64,000 nt of DNA from Comamonas antarctica (lineage in GTDB: Bacteria; Pseudomonadota; Gammaproteobacteria; Burkholderiales; Burkholderiaceae_C). The stretch's first letter is position 1. The number at the start of each line of letters is the position of its first letter. The DNA is taken from the NCBI RefSeq assembly GCF_013363755.1, contig NZ_CP054840.1, positions 2,721,501-2,785,500 of the forward strand, given 5' to 3'. Shown in pieces: positions 40,826 to 51,427 of the stretch. Position numbers and translations under genes: made by a program. The notes below the pieces were generated by a model. The model searched no databases. It was not told where the DNA came from and was given only the letters and a program-made list of their open reading frames with translations.

Positions 40826-42604
40826 TCAGAGGTCGTCGGTGCCGAGCAGCATCTCCGTGATGCCCTTGCCGGCCTGGACCATGGGGAACACGTTCTCGCT
40901 GGGATCGGTGCGGAAGTCGAGGAACACCGTGCGGTCCTTGAGGCGGCGCGCCTCGCGCAGCGCGGGTTCGACGTCTTCGGGGCGCTCGATCAGCAGGCCC
41001 ACGTGGCCATAGGCCTCGGCGAGCTTGACGAAGTCCGGCAGAGCGTCCATGTAGCTGTGGCTGTAGCGGCCCGAGTACTCGATCTCCTGCCACTGGCGCA
41101 CCATGCCCAGGTAGCGGTTGTTGAGCGAGCAGATCTTGATCGGCGTGTTGTGCTGCAGGCAGGTCGACAGCTCCTGGATGTTCATCTGCACCGAGCCTTC
41201 GCCGGTGATGCAGAACACCTCGGCGTCGGGCTTGGCGAGCTTCACGCCCATGGCATAGGGAATGCCCACGCCCATGGTGCCCAGGCCGCCGGAGTTGATC
41301 CAGCGGCGCGGCTCGTCGAAGCGGTAGTACTGCGCGGCCCACATCTGGTGCTGGCCCACATCGGAGGTGATGTAGGTGTCCGAATCGCGCGTCATGTTGA
41401 ACAGCGTCTCGACCACGTACTGCGGCTTGATGACTGCGGGGTTGCTGTTGTCGTAGCGCAGGCAGTCGCGCTCGCGCCAGCCTTCGATGGTGTCCCACCA
41501 GGCCGCGAGCGCACCCGCGTCGGGACGCGCCGGGTTCTCGCGCAGCATTGCAATCAGCTCGCCCAGCACGTCCTTGACGTCGCCGACGATGGGCACATCG
41601 ACGCGCACGCGCTTGGAGATCGACGAGGGGTCGATGTCGATATGGATGATCTTGCGCTCGACCGAGAGGAAGTGCTTGGGGTTGCCGATCACGCGGTCGT
41701 CGAAGCGCGCACCCACGGCCAGCAGCACGTCGCAGTTCTGCATCGCGTTGTTGGCTTCGATGGTGCCGTGCATGCCCAGCATGCCCAGGTACTTGCGCTC
41801 GCTTGCGGGATACGCGCCCAGGCCCATCAGCGTGTGCGTCACGGGCATGCCCAGCATGTCGACCAGCGTGCGCAGCTCGTTGCAGGCGTTGCCCAGCAGC
41901 ACGCCGCCGCCGGTATAGATATAGGGGCGCTTGGCGCTGAGCAGCAGCTGCAGCGCCTTGCGGATCTGGCCGCTGTGGCCCTTCTTGACCGGGTTGTAGG
42001 AGCGCATTTCCACGCTCTGCGGATAACCGGTCCAGGCGGCCTTCTTGAAGGACACGTCCTTGGGGATGTCCACCACCACCGGGCCGGGCCGGCCCGAGCG
42101 CGCGATGTGGAAGGCCTTCTTCATCGTCGCGGCGATGTCGCGCACGTCCTTGACCAGGAAGTTGTGCTTGACGATGGGCCGCGTGATGCCCACGGTGTCG
42201 CACTCCTGGAACGCATCGGTGCCGATGGCCGCGGTCGCGGTCTGGCCGCTGATCACGACCAGGGGGATGCTGTCGGTATACGCGGTGGCGATGCCGGTGA
42301 CCGCATTGGTCAGGCCGGGGCCGGAGGTGACCAGCGCCACGCCGACTTCGCCGGTCGCACGCGCAAATCCGTCTGCGGCATGCACTGCGGCCTGTTCATG
42401 GCGCACCAGCACATGCTGAATGGTGTCTTGCTTGTAGAGCGCGTCGTAGATATACAACACAGCGCCGCCCGGATAACCCCACAGATGCTGCACGCCTTCG
42501 GCCTGGAGCGACTTGACGAGGATTTCTGCGCCCATGAGCTCGGTCGGACGCGCGGAGGACGCTGCTGCGGCAGCGGACGAAAGCTCTGCCTTGGAAATTT
42601 CCAT
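40826..42604 (-). CDS. ilvB: Acetolactate synthase large (catalytic) subunit
   Basis: 592 residues; a ThDP enzyme that makes acetolactate or acetohydroxybutyrate. The start is the ATG at 42604, with AAAGG 8 bases upstream; an in-frame TTG lies two codons before it. Signatures: 'GYPGGAVLYIYDAL', the catalytic Glu in 'LVRHEQAAVHAADGFARATG', 'GQHQMWAAQYYRF' and the ThDP metal site 'GEGSVQMNIQELSTCLQHN' (GDG replaced by GEG). It is the first gene of the ilvBNC operon, with a divergent promoter region upstream. Confidence 0.96.
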   Translation of the reverse strand: MEISKAELSSAAAAASSARPTELMGAEILVKSLQAEGVQHLWGYPGGAVLYIYDALYKQDTIQHVLVRHEQAAVHAADGFARATGEVGVALVTSGPGLTNAVTGIATAYTDSIPLVVISGQTATAAIGTDAFQECDTVGITRPIVKHNFLVKDVRDIAATMKKAFHIARSGRPGPVVVDIPKDVSFKKAAWTGYPQSVEMRSYNPVKKGHSGQIRKALQLLLSAKRPYIYTGGGVLLGNACNELRTLVDMLGMPVTHTLMGLGAYPASERKYLGMLGMHGTIEANNAMQNCDVLLAVGARFDDRVIGNPKHFLSVERKIIHIDIDPSSISKRVRVDVPIVGDVKDVLGELIAMLRENPARPDAGALAAWWDTIEGWRERDCLRYDNSNPAVIKPQYVVETLFNMTRDSDTYITSDVGQHQMWAAQYYRFDEPRRWINSGGLGTMGVGIPYAMGVKLAKPDAEVFCITGEGSVQMNIQELSTCLQHNTPIKICSLNNRYLGMVRQWQEIEYSGRYSHSYMDALPDFVKLAEAYGHVGLLIERPEDVEPALREARRLKDRTVFLDFRTDPSENVFPMVQAGKGITEMLLGTDDL

Positions 42605-42905
42605 GATCAACCTTTGTGAATTTCTCTAACGAAAAACCTTGGGTGCCCCTGGCCTGAGCCCTTGTGGGGCTGGTTTGGAACTTGAGGCCATGAACATGGG
42701 CGAATGAGTGGACGCCGGACCATGACCCGTTTGCTTTTTTGAATTGCGCCCGGATTATCGCACTGCAACACAAGCCCCGGGCATCCAGTGCGGCAAAATA
42801 ATCCTGCGGTGCGATAATCCGCCCTGCCCCGCATTGGCGGCGCAGCCGGGAACCGGCGCGCCGCATCAGCAATCCTCCTCGCCCCCTTCGCGCAGGCTGA
42901 TCTCT
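42605..42905. other. Divergent intergenic region ilvB / ECF sigma (301 bp)
   Basis: No gene is supported. A perfect 13-bp inverted repeat with a 45-bp loop contains the candidate -10 boxes of both divergent promoters. The ilvB side (42605-42745) would be a 140-base leader with one weak hairpin. I looked for a branched-chain leader peptide there and found no convincing one. Confidence 0.7.
42751..42821. promoter_or_regulatory. Paired divergent promoters in a 13-bp perfect inverted repeat
   Basis: CGGATTATCGCAC (42751-42763) and its exact reverse complement (42809-42821). Each arm carries GATAAT pointing away from the centre: minus-strand GATAAT at 42754-42759 towards ilvB and plus-strand GATAAT at 42813-42818 towards the sigma gene, both preceded by GTGC. 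No convincing -35 hexamers are seen, so the arms might also be an operator. Confidence 0.6.
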
Positions 42906-43475
42906 TTGGCTACCGAAAAAGAACTATCGCAATTTCTCAAGGATGTGGAAAAACGCGCTTTCAAGCGCGCGCTCTACCATGTCCGCGACGAGGAGGCGGC
43001 GCTGGACATCGTGCAAGACAGTATGCTCAAGCTGTCGCACCACTATGGGGACAAGCCGCCCGCCGAGCTGCCGATGCTGTTCCAGCGCATCCTGTCGAAC
43101 TGCACGCTGGACTGGTTCCGGCGGCAGAAGACGCGCAACGCGGTGTTCTCGCGCATGAGCGATTTCGAGCCCGAGGGCGACGATGGCATGGACTTTGATC
43201 TGCTGGAGTCCTATGCTGGCAACGGTGACGAGCAGACGGTGCAGAGCGCCGAGGAACATACGCAACGGCTTCAGACTCTGCAAAGCATAGAAAAAGAGGT
43301 ACAGGAGCTGCCCGCACGTCAACGGGAAGCCTTTTTGATGCGTTATTGGGAAGAGATGGATGTCGCAGAGACCGCAGCCGCAATGGGTTGCTCGGAAGGC
43401 AGTGTCAAGACGCACTGCTTTCGTGCCATTCAGACCCTCAGCAAGGCACTGAAGGCCAAAGGAATCCAGTTATGA
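42906..43475 (+). CDS. ECF-type RNA polymerase sigma factor
   Basis: 189 residues if translation starts at the TTG at 42906 (giving MATEKELSQFL); the frame is open upstream to 42744 but that part overlaps the promoter. Region 2: 'KRALYHVRDEEAALDIVQDSMLKL', quoted as the family pattern, and 'LDWFRRQKTRNAVFSRM'. Region 4: 'LPARQREAFLMRYWEEMDVA' and 'MGCSEGSVKTHCFRAIQTL'. The stop overlaps the start of a DUF3619 membrane protein (ATGA), a typical sigma/anti-sigma arrangement. The regulon is unknown. Confidence 0.9.
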   Translation: MATEKELSQFLKDVEKRAFKRALYHVRDEEAALDIVQDSMLKLSHHYGDKPPAELPMLFQRILSNCTLDWFRRQKTRNAVFSRMSDFEPEGDDGMDFDLLESYAGNGDEQTVQSAEEHTQRLQTLQSIEKEVQELPARQREAFLMRYWEEMDVAETAAAMGCSEGSVKTHCFRAIQTLSKALKAKGIQL

Positions 43476-43921
43476 ATATTGCAGCATCACCTTCGATCGA
43501 ACAGGCCGCCGACCGTTTTGCGCGCCGCGTCACCGCGCGCCTGAGCGAAAGCAACCAGTTGCTCGCATATGACATCACCGAACGCCTGCGCGCCGGGCGC
43601 GAGCGCGCGCTGTCCGAGCGCCGGCGCGAAGTCGAGGTTCACCACCGCGTTGCAGCCACCGCGGTCCAGTACCAGGGCGGCAGCGCCACGCTGGGCGCGC
43701 CGCAGCGCCACGGCTGGTGGCGCAGCGTGCTCACGGCCACGCCGCTGGCCGCGCTGGCGATCAGCCTGGCAGTCTTCATCACGTCGCAGACCGACTTCAG
43801 CACGCACGAAGTCGCCGAAGTCGATGCCGCGCTGCTGACCGACGACCTGCCGCCATCGGCCTACGCCGATCCAGGTTTCGTACAATTCATCCAGACCCCA
43901 CCCCCGGTGTCCACGCTCTGA
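43472..43921 (+). CDS. DUF3619 family membrane protein, possible anti-sigma factor
   Basis: 149 residues. A cytoplasmic helical N-terminus (residues 1-80, with 'YDITERLRAGRERALSERRR') is followed by one transmembrane segment (about 86-104) and a short periplasmic tail with the conserved 'LLTDDLPPSAYADPGF'. The family has no known function. Start overlaps the stop of the ECF sigma gene. The topology (basic cytoplasmic domain, one membrane span, periplasmic tail) and coupling fit an anti-sigma factor, which is inference only. Confidence 0.85.
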   Translation: MNIAASPSIEQAADRFARRVTARLSESNQLLAYDITERLRAGRERALSERRREVEVHHRVAATAVQYQGGSATLGAPQRHGWWRSVLTATPLAALAISLAVFITSQTDFSTHEVAEVDAALLTDDLPPSAYADPGFVQFIQTPPPVSTL

Positions 43922-43948
43922 TTCCCTTGCTAGAGGTCCTCCGGTTGC

Positions 43949-44809
43949 ATGCCCCCTGTCCCGCGCACTGAATTCCGCCGCCTGAGCAGCGTCGCGCTGG
44001 CGTCGGCAGTGCTGCTGGCGCTGGCCCTGCTTGCTGCCTGGGTCGTGCCGCAGGTGCGCCAGGCGCCAAGCGCGCTGCCGATGGCCGCCGTCTCGCAGGC
44101 GCCGGCCTCCGGCTCCGATGCGCCGCGCAATGGACTGTCCCAGCGCCGCCTGCTGGCATCGGGACCGAACTGGGGCGAACTCACATCGGCGCAGCAAAGG
44201 GTGCTGCAACCCCTGGAAAAGCGCTGGCCGTTCATGGGCGAGGTGCAAAAGAGCCGCTGGATCGTGCTCGCCGACAGTTTCGACACCCTGCCCGCGCCCG
44301 AGCAGCTCAAGCTGCGCGACCGCATGGAATCCTGGGCCAGCCTGAGCGCCCAGCAGCGCAGCCAGGCGCGCCTGAACTACGCGCTGACCAACCGCATGGC
44401 GCCCAAGGACAAATGGGCGCAGTGGGAAGCCTACCAGGCCCTGAGCGACGAGCAAAAGCGCGCGCTGGCCGCCCAGGCGGCTGCGGCCCGGCCCGCGGGT
44501 GCCGCGCCCGCGCTGCGCCCGGTGCCGGCCAAGAAACTGGCGCGCGTGCCTGCCGCCACCAGCGCCAGCAATGCGGCCAACCCGCCCAAGATTCCGCGCC
44601 CGCCGGCCCAGGCCGCGCACCATATTCCCGCGCCCGCGCCGGCGCCCGCGCCAGCCGCGGCCGTGGTCGAAACCCGCCCGGTGACCATGCCCAACGTGGT
44701 GGAAACCGCGCCCGTGAACCTTTCCACGGCCACTGCGGTGCCGCTGCCGGCGCTGACTCCGCTGGAGCCTGGAGCCGCCCATGCTCCCGGCGAATCATCT
44801 GCCCCCTAG
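43949..44809 (+). CDS. DUF3106 family membrane-anchored protein
   Basis: 286 residues. One N-terminal hydrophobic segment (about 13-35) acts as a membrane anchor or signal. The DUF3106 domain (about 70-165) has repeated Trp-containing helices: 'GPNWGELTSAQQRVLQPLEKRW', 'RWIVLADSF', 'RMESWASLSAQQRSQARLNY', in pieces of the family pattern. This Trp/LS-rich layout resembles CpxP/Spy-like periplasmic helices. The C-terminal 120 residues are Pro/Ala-rich and probably disordered. It follows the DUF3619 gene by 27 bp and is likely in one operon with the sigma factor. Confidence 0.85.
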   Translation: MPPVPRTEFRRLSSVALASAVLLALALLAAWVVPQVRQAPSALPMAAVSQAPASGSDAPRNGLSQRRLLASGPNWGELTSAQQRVLQPLEKRWPFMGEVQKSRWIVLADSFDTLPAPEQLKLRDRMESWASLSAQQRSQARLNYALTNRMAPKDKWAQWEAYQALSDEQKRALAAQAAAARPAGAAPALRPVPAKKLARVPAATSASNAANPPKIPRPPAQAAHHIPAPAPAPAPAAAVVETRPVTMPNVVETAPVNLSTATAVPLPALTPLEPGAAHAPGESSAP

Positions 44810-44810
44810 C

Positions 44811-45365
44811 ATGTCTTCCTCCGTCCCGCAGGCGGCGCCGCTGCCGCCCACCCCGAGCCTGCGCCGGCGCATGGCCTGCTGGCTTTATGAAGGCCTGCTG
44901 CTGTTTGGCGTGGTGTTCATTGCGGGCTACCTGTTCGGCACGCTGAGCCAGACGCGCAATGCCATGGACAACCGCCACGCGCTCCAGGCCTTCGTGTTTG
45001 TCGTCTTCGGCATCTATTTCACCTGGCTCTGGTCCAAGGGCCAGACGCTGGCCATGAAGACCTGGCATATCCGCGTGACCGACAAGACAGGCCGGCCGCT
45101 GACCCAGGGCCGGGCGCTGCTGCGCTACCTGCTCAGCTGGCTCTGGTTCCTGCCGCCACTGGCCATCATCGGCCCCTTCCACCTGCCCGGCGGCGAGACC
45201 GCCGTGCTGATGCTGGGCTGGATCGCGGTCTGGGCCCTGCTGAGCCGGCTGCACCCGCAGCGCCAGTTCCTGCACGACGCGCTGGCCGGCACGCGGCTGG
45301 TGCATGATGCGGCCGGCGAGGCACAGGCGCGCGCGAAGCGCCGCAAGGCCGACGGCCTGGCTTGA
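44811..45365 (+). CDS. RDD family membrane protein
   Basis: 184 residues from the ATG at 44811, one base after the DUF3106 stop codon; an ATG at 44781 would add ten residues and overlap it. The RDD domain has 'RRRMACWLYEGLLLFGVVF' with the conserved Arg near the first helix, 'YFTWLWSKGQTLAMKTWHIR' and 'QFLHDALAGTRLV' with the conserved Asp. It has three or four membrane segments. The function is unknown; some RDD proteins act as ion antiporters. Confidence 0.88.
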   Translation: MSSSVPQAAPLPPTPSLRRRMACWLYEGLLLFGVVFIAGYLFGTLSQTRNAMDNRHALQAFVFVVFGIYFTWLWSKGQTLAMKTWHIRVTDKTGRPLTQGRALLRYLLSWLWFLPPLAIIGPFHLPGGETAVLMLGWIAVWALLSRLHPQRQFLHDALAGTRLVHDAAGEAQARAKRRKADGLA

Positions 45366-45382
45366 ACTTATCCTCGCGCGCG

Positions 45383-45766
45383 ATGGAACAGGAAAGCAAC
45401 CCCCAGAAAAGCCGCCGCGGCCTGCGGCGGATCTGGCATGCGACCGGTTATTCGCTGCAGGGGCTGCGCGCGGGCTGGGGCGAAACCGCTTTCCGCACCG
45501 AGGCGGTCGCGGCGATCGTGCTGCTTCCGCTCGCGCCCTGGCTTGCGCGCAGCTGGAGCGAAGGCATACTGCTGATCGGCTCCGTCCTGCTGGTGCTGAT
45601 CGTCGAGCTGCTCAACAGCGCCGTCGAGTCCGCCATCGACCGCATCGGCCCGCAATGGCATGCGCTGTCCAAGCGCGCCAAGGACATGGGCAGCGCCGCG
45701 GTGCTGCTGGCCGTACTGCTGTGCGCGGGCACCTGGCTGTCCGCCCTCTACCTGAAATTCCTATGA
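45383..45766 (+). CDS. dgkA: Diacylglycerol kinase (DgkA)
   Basis: 127 residues from the ATG at 45383; a TTG 21 bases earlier is also in frame. A small three-span membrane kinase with 'GLRAGWGETAFRTEA' and 'VELLNSAVESAIDRIG' (the metal and substrate motif) and 'SKRAKDMGSAAVLLA'. It recycles diacylglycerol to phosphatidic acid. Its stop overlaps the start of the next gene (ATGA). Confidence 0.95.
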   Translation: MEQESNPQKSRRGLRRIWHATGYSLQGLRAGWGETAFRTEAVAAIVLLPLAPWLARSWSEGILLIGSVLLVLIVELLNSAVESAIDRIGPQWHALSKRAKDMGSAAVLLAVLLCAGTWLSALYLKFL

Positions 45767-46365
45767 CGAACTCTTCCAAACCCGCCTTTTCCCTCTGCGT
45801 CTACCTGGGCTCGCGCCCGGGCGTCAATCCGCTGTTCGAACAAGCCGCGATCCAGGTCGGCGAATGGATCGGCAAGCACGGCGGACAGCTGGTCTATGGC
45901 GGCGGCCGCAGCGGCCTGATGGGCACGGTGGCCGAGGCCACGCGCCGCGCGGGCGGCCGCGTGGTCGGTGTCATTCCCCAGGCGCTGGTCGACAAGGAGC
46001 ATGCCAACCATGCCTGCGACGAGCTGCACATCGTGCAGAACATGCATGAACGCAAGGCCATGATGGCCGAGCGCTGCGATGCCTTCATCGCCCTGCCCGG
46101 CGGCATTGGCACCTTCGAGGAGCTGTTCGAGGTCTGGACCTGGCGCCAGCTCGGCTACCACGACAAGCCCATCGGCCTGCTCAACACCGATGGCTACTAC
46201 GACAACCTGTTGACCTTCCTCGGCACCAGCGTGCAAAGCGGGCTGATGGGCGAATGGCAGATGGGACTGATCGAGACCCATGCCGATGCGGCGGTGCTGC
46301 TGCCGAGCCTGGTGGAGGCGGCGGGTACCGCCGCCGAGACCAAGGCGCTGCGCGAAGTGATTTGA
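45763..46365 (+). CDS. LOG family protein (cytokinin riboside 5'-monophosphate phosphoribohydrolase type)
   Basis: 200 residues with a Rossmann-like fold. The signature 'PGGIGTFEELFEVWTWRQLG' and the N-terminal 'VYLGSRPGVNPLFEQAA' plus 'LVYGGGRSGLMG' define the LOG/TIGR00730 family. Members hydrolyse nucleoside 5'-monophosphates to base and ribose phosphate. The substrate in this organism is uncertain. It is translationally coupled to dgkA. A weak GC hairpin (46376-46392) without a T-run follows the stop. Confidence 0.93.
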   Translation: MTNSSKPAFSLCVYLGSRPGVNPLFEQAAIQVGEWIGKHGGQLVYGGGRSGLMGTVAEATRRAGGRVVGVIPQALVDKEHANHACDELHIVQNMHERKAMMAERCDAFIALPGGIGTFEELFEVWTWRQLGYHDKPIGLLNTDGYYDNLLTFLGTSVQSGLMGEWQMGLIETHADAAVLLPSLVEAAGTAAETKALREVI

Positions 46366-46418
46366 GGTGCGGGTGGGGCTTTGCAAAAGCCCTTGGCCAC
46401 CTCGAGCACAGGCCGTTC

Positions 46419-46460
46419 ATGGTTCGACCCTTCGACAGGCTCAGGGCTCACCACGAACGG
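46419..46460. repeat. Dispersed intergenic repeat
   Basis: A good copy of the repeat with the core CCCTTCGACAGGCTCAGGG next to CACCACGAACGG. This type of sequence is frequent between genes in Burkholderiales and other proteobacteria. A second degenerate segment (GACCGTTCGCATGAGCCTG, 46468-46486) follows. It lies between the LOG gene and glnB, which are convergent. Confidence 0.7.
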
Positions 46461-46518
46461 GTATTTGACCGTTCGCATGAGCCTGCCGGGGCAGCTGTGC
46501 CTGCGCGGCCTGCAGAAA

Positions 46519-48551
<2,033 letters not shown>

Positions 48552-48622
48552 GGATAGGAATCAGGCCGGCAAGGCCCATCGCAAAAGCGCTGCCCCGCGG
48601 ACCACGGGCGCCGGGAGCAGGC

Positions 48623-49849
48623 ATGGCTGAAAGCGCAATTATCACCCGCGTGTTCACCGAGGTGCAGCAGATCCCTGCGCCGGCGTGGAATGCGCTGCTG
48701 GCGCAGCAGGCCGTGCCCACGCCTTTCATGCGCCACGAGTACTTCGCGGCGCTCGAAGCCAGCGGCAGCGCGACGCTGCAAACCGGCTGGCAGCCCTGCT
48801 TCATCACGCTGTGGGAAGGCGAGGCATTGGTTGCGGCCTGTCCGCTGTACGCGAAGAACCATTCCTCGGGCGAATATGTCTTCGACTGGGCCTGGGCGCG
48901 CGCCTATGCCGAGCATGGCCTCGAGTACTACCCCAAGGCGGTGATTGCCGTGCCGTTCACGCCCGTGCCCGGCTCGCGGCTGCTGGCCCGCGATGCGGCC
49001 ACGCGCGCGCTGCTGGCGCAGACCGTGCGCCGCTGGGTCGAGGCGCAGGATGGCTGGTCGTCGATCCATGCGCTGTTCACCGAAGATGCCGATCTGGCGG
49101 CCTGCCGCGCCGACGGCTGGATGCAGCGCGGCGGGGTGCAGTTCCACTGGCACAACCGCGTGTCGGACAGCACCGGCGCGCGCCGTCTGCGCGATTTCGA
49201 CGACTTCCTGGCGCAGCTGCAGCAGGAAAAACGCAAGAAGATCCGCCAGGAACGCCGCAAGGTGGCCGAGGCCGGCGTGACATTCCGCGTGCTGCGCGGC
49301 GCCGAGATCCAGGCCGCCGACTGGGATTTCTTCTACGCCTGCTATGCGCGCACCTACTACGAGCATGGCAACGCACCCTATCTGGCGCGCGATTTCTTCG
49401 CCGCCATGGCCGCGCAGATGCCGCAGCACTGGCTGCTGTTCATCGCCGAACTCGACGGCCGGCGCATTGCGGCGAGCCTGATTGCGCTCAACGGCCAGGC
49501 GGCGCAGTGCGTGGCCGGATCCGCCAGCGCCGGCAGCGTGGCCTACGGCCGCTACTGGGGCGCGCTGGAGCGCGTCGACTGCCTGCATTTCGAGGCCTGC
49601 TACTACCAGCCGATCGAATGGTGCATTGCCCAGGGCATCGAACGCTTCGAAGGCGGCGCGCAGGGCGAACACAAGATGGCGCGCGCGCTGCTGCCCACGC
49701 CCACGGCCAGTGCGCACTGGATTGCGCACCCGGCCTTTGCCGACGCCGTGGACCGGTTTCTCGAACGCGAAGGCACGGGCGTGCAGGCCTACCTGGAGGA
49801 ACTGCAGGCGCACAGTCCGCTGCGCCAGGCGGACCCGGCGGCGGGCTGA
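48623..49849 (+). CDS. FemAB/GNAT-like acyltransferase (COG3146, DUF482)
   Basis: 408 residues. The family pattern is clear: 'NALLAQQAVPTPFMRHEYF', 'YPKAVIAVPFTPVPGSRLL', 'QQEKRKKIRQERRKV', 'YLARDFFAAMAAQMP' and 'QGIERFEGGAQGEHKMARAL'. The two-half acetyltransferase-like fold suggests aminoacyl or acyl transfer; these proteins are annotated as possible peptidoglycan recognition/biosynthesis, but no reaction is established. It has no membrane segment. Divergent from nadE. Confidence 0.85.
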   Translation: MAESAIITRVFTEVQQIPAPAWNALLAQQAVPTPFMRHEYFAALEASGSATLQTGWQPCFITLWEGEALVAACPLYAKNHSSGEYVFDWAWARAYAEHGLEYYPKAVIAVPFTPVPGSRLLARDAATRALLAQTVRRWVEAQDGWSSIHALFTEDADLAACRADGWMQRGGVQFHWHNRVSDSTGARRLRDFDDFLAQLQQEKRKKIRQERRKVAEAGVTFRVLRGAEIQAADWDFFYACYARTYYEHGNAPYLARDFFAAMAAQMPQHWLLFIAELDGRRIAASLIALNGQAAQCVAGSASAGSVAYGRYWGALERVDCLHFEACYYQPIEWCIAQGIERFEGGAQGEHKMARALLPTPTASAHWIAHPAFADAVDRFLEREGTGVQAYLEELQAHSPLRQADPAAG

Positions 49850-49859
49850 CGGGCGCCGC

Positions 49860-51323
49860 TCAAAAGCTGCCGAACAGGCTGCCCAGCAGCAGCACCACCA
49901 GCAGGCCGAGCAAGGCGCCGACGATGGAGACCACCACGATGTCGCGGTAGCTCTCGCGGTGCGAGCAGCCGCAGACCGCGAGCAGCGAAACCACCGCGCC
50001 ATTGTGCGGCAGGCTGTCGAGCGTGCCGGCGCCGATCACCGCCACGCGATGGATCAGCGCGGGATCGAGCCCCGCGGCCTGCGCCATCTGCAGGTAGCCG
50101 CTGCCCAGCGCTTCGAGCGCGATGGTCAGCCCGCCCGAGGCCGAGCCGGTCAATGCGGCAAGCAAGTTGGTGGCCAGCGCAATCGACACCAGCGGCCCGC
50201 CATCGAGCGTCACGATCCAGTCGCGCACCAGCGCGAAGCTCGGCAGCGCCGCGACGACGCTGCCGAAGCCGACCAGGCTGGCGACCGACAGTACCGGCAG
50301 CACGGCGGCGTTGGCGCCTGCATCGACCGTGGCGCGCACATCCTCGAGCCGCCGCCGGAACAGCCCCCAGACGACGGCGATGCCGGCCAACAACCCCAGC
50401 AGCACCGACCAGACGCCAGCCACCTCGTGCGCCGCCGTGGCGCCAAAGCGCGGCGCGGCCAGATAGGCCAGGTCGGCGCGCGGCAGCAGCACCAGGCCCG
50501 CCAGCAGGTTCACCAGGACCACGCTGCCCAGCGGCGCCACGGCCAGGGCGAGCGCGCGCCGCGAGCGGCCGGCGGCGCCCGCATGGCGCGCGCCTTGGTG
50601 CATCTCGGCGGGGTCGAAGTGCGCGGCGGTGCTGCCGCGCTCGCGCACCAGCGCCGCGCTCGCGCCGCTGCCGAACGGCGTGCGTGGCGCATAGGCCTCG
50701 CCGCGCGCGCGGGCGCGGCGCTCCTGCGCGGTGAGCCACCACAGGCCGCAGCCGAGCATCACCGCCGAGGCCAGCAGGCCCAGCCCGGGCGCGGCAAACG
50801 CCGTGGTTCCCAGGAAGGGCATCGGAATCGCGTTCTGAATGGCCGGCGTGCCCGGCAGCGCCGACATCGTGAAGGTCGAGGTACCCAGCGCGATGGCCGC
50901 CGGCATCAGCCGCGCGGGCACGCCGGCGGCCTGGAACAGCGCGTGGCCCATAGGCGCCAGCACGAAGAAGGCGACAAACAGGCTGACGCCGCCATAGGTC
51001 AGCAGCGCTCCCGCGAGCACGATGGCGACGATCGCGCGCCGCGCACCAAGCCAGTCGGTCATGGCGGCGGCAATGGTCTGCACTGCGCCGCTGTCGTCCA
51101 TCAGCTTGCCGAAGATCGCGCCCACCAGGAACAGCGGAAAGTACTGCGCGATGAAACCCGCCGCGCCCGCCATGAAGGTCAGCGTCCAGTGCGCGAGCAG
51201 CGGCTCGCCCGAGAAGGCGCAGGCCAGCAGCGCCGCCAGTGGGGCGAGCACCAGCACGCTCCAGCCGCGAAAGGACAGCCACATCAACAATCCCAGCGCG
51301 CAGACGATGCCCAGCAGACCCAT
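49860..51323 (-). CDS. GntP family permease
   Basis: 487 residues with about 12 to 14 membrane segments. The ATG at 51323 has AAGGAGT upstream. Typical features are 'FRGWSVLVLAPLAALLA' near the N-terminus, 'LTYGGVSLFVAFFVLAPM', 'ALGTSTFTMSALPGTPAIQN', and 'LDSLPHNGAVVSLLAVCG' near the end. GntP proteins are proton symporters for gluconate and related hydroxy acids; the substrate here is unknown. It is not next to a catabolic gene set. Confidence 0.92.
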   Translation of the reverse strand: MGLLGIVCALGLLMWLSFRGWSVLVLAPLAALLACAFSGEPLLAHWTLTFMAGAAGFIAQYFPLFLVGAIFGKLMDDSGAVQTIAAAMTDWLGARRAIVAIVLAGALLTYGGVSLFVAFFVLAPMGHALFQAAGVPARLMPAAIALGTSTFTMSALPGTPAIQNAIPMPFLGTTAFAAPGLGLLASAVMLGCGLWWLTAQERRARARGEAYAPRTPFGSGASAALVRERGSTAAHFDPAEMHQGARHAGAAGRSRRALALAVAPLGSVVLVNLLAGLVLLPRADLAYLAAPRFGATAAHEVAGVWSVLLGLLAGIAVVWGLFRRRLEDVRATVDAGANAAVLPVLSVASLVGFGSVVAALPSFALVRDWIVTLDGGPLVSIALATNLLAALTGSASGGLTIALEALGSGYLQMAQAAGLDPALIHRVAVIGAGTLDSLPHNGAVVSLLAVCGCSHRESYRDIVVVSIVGALLGLLVVLLLGSLFGSF

Positions 51324-51427
51324 GGCGAGACTCCTTGAGGAAGTGGTCGCTGCCGCCTGGCGATGGCGCACGCCGCGCGGGGCGGCGCACCGCACACTGG
51401 CCGGGCTGCATGCACAGCCCCGATACT

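Noticed and set aside
42605..42750. An attenuator leader peptide in front of ilvB
   Set aside because: The only short frame with an ATG (about 42730, minus strand) is not enriched in Ile, Val or Leu codons, does not stop before ilvB, and the single hairpin has no T-run.
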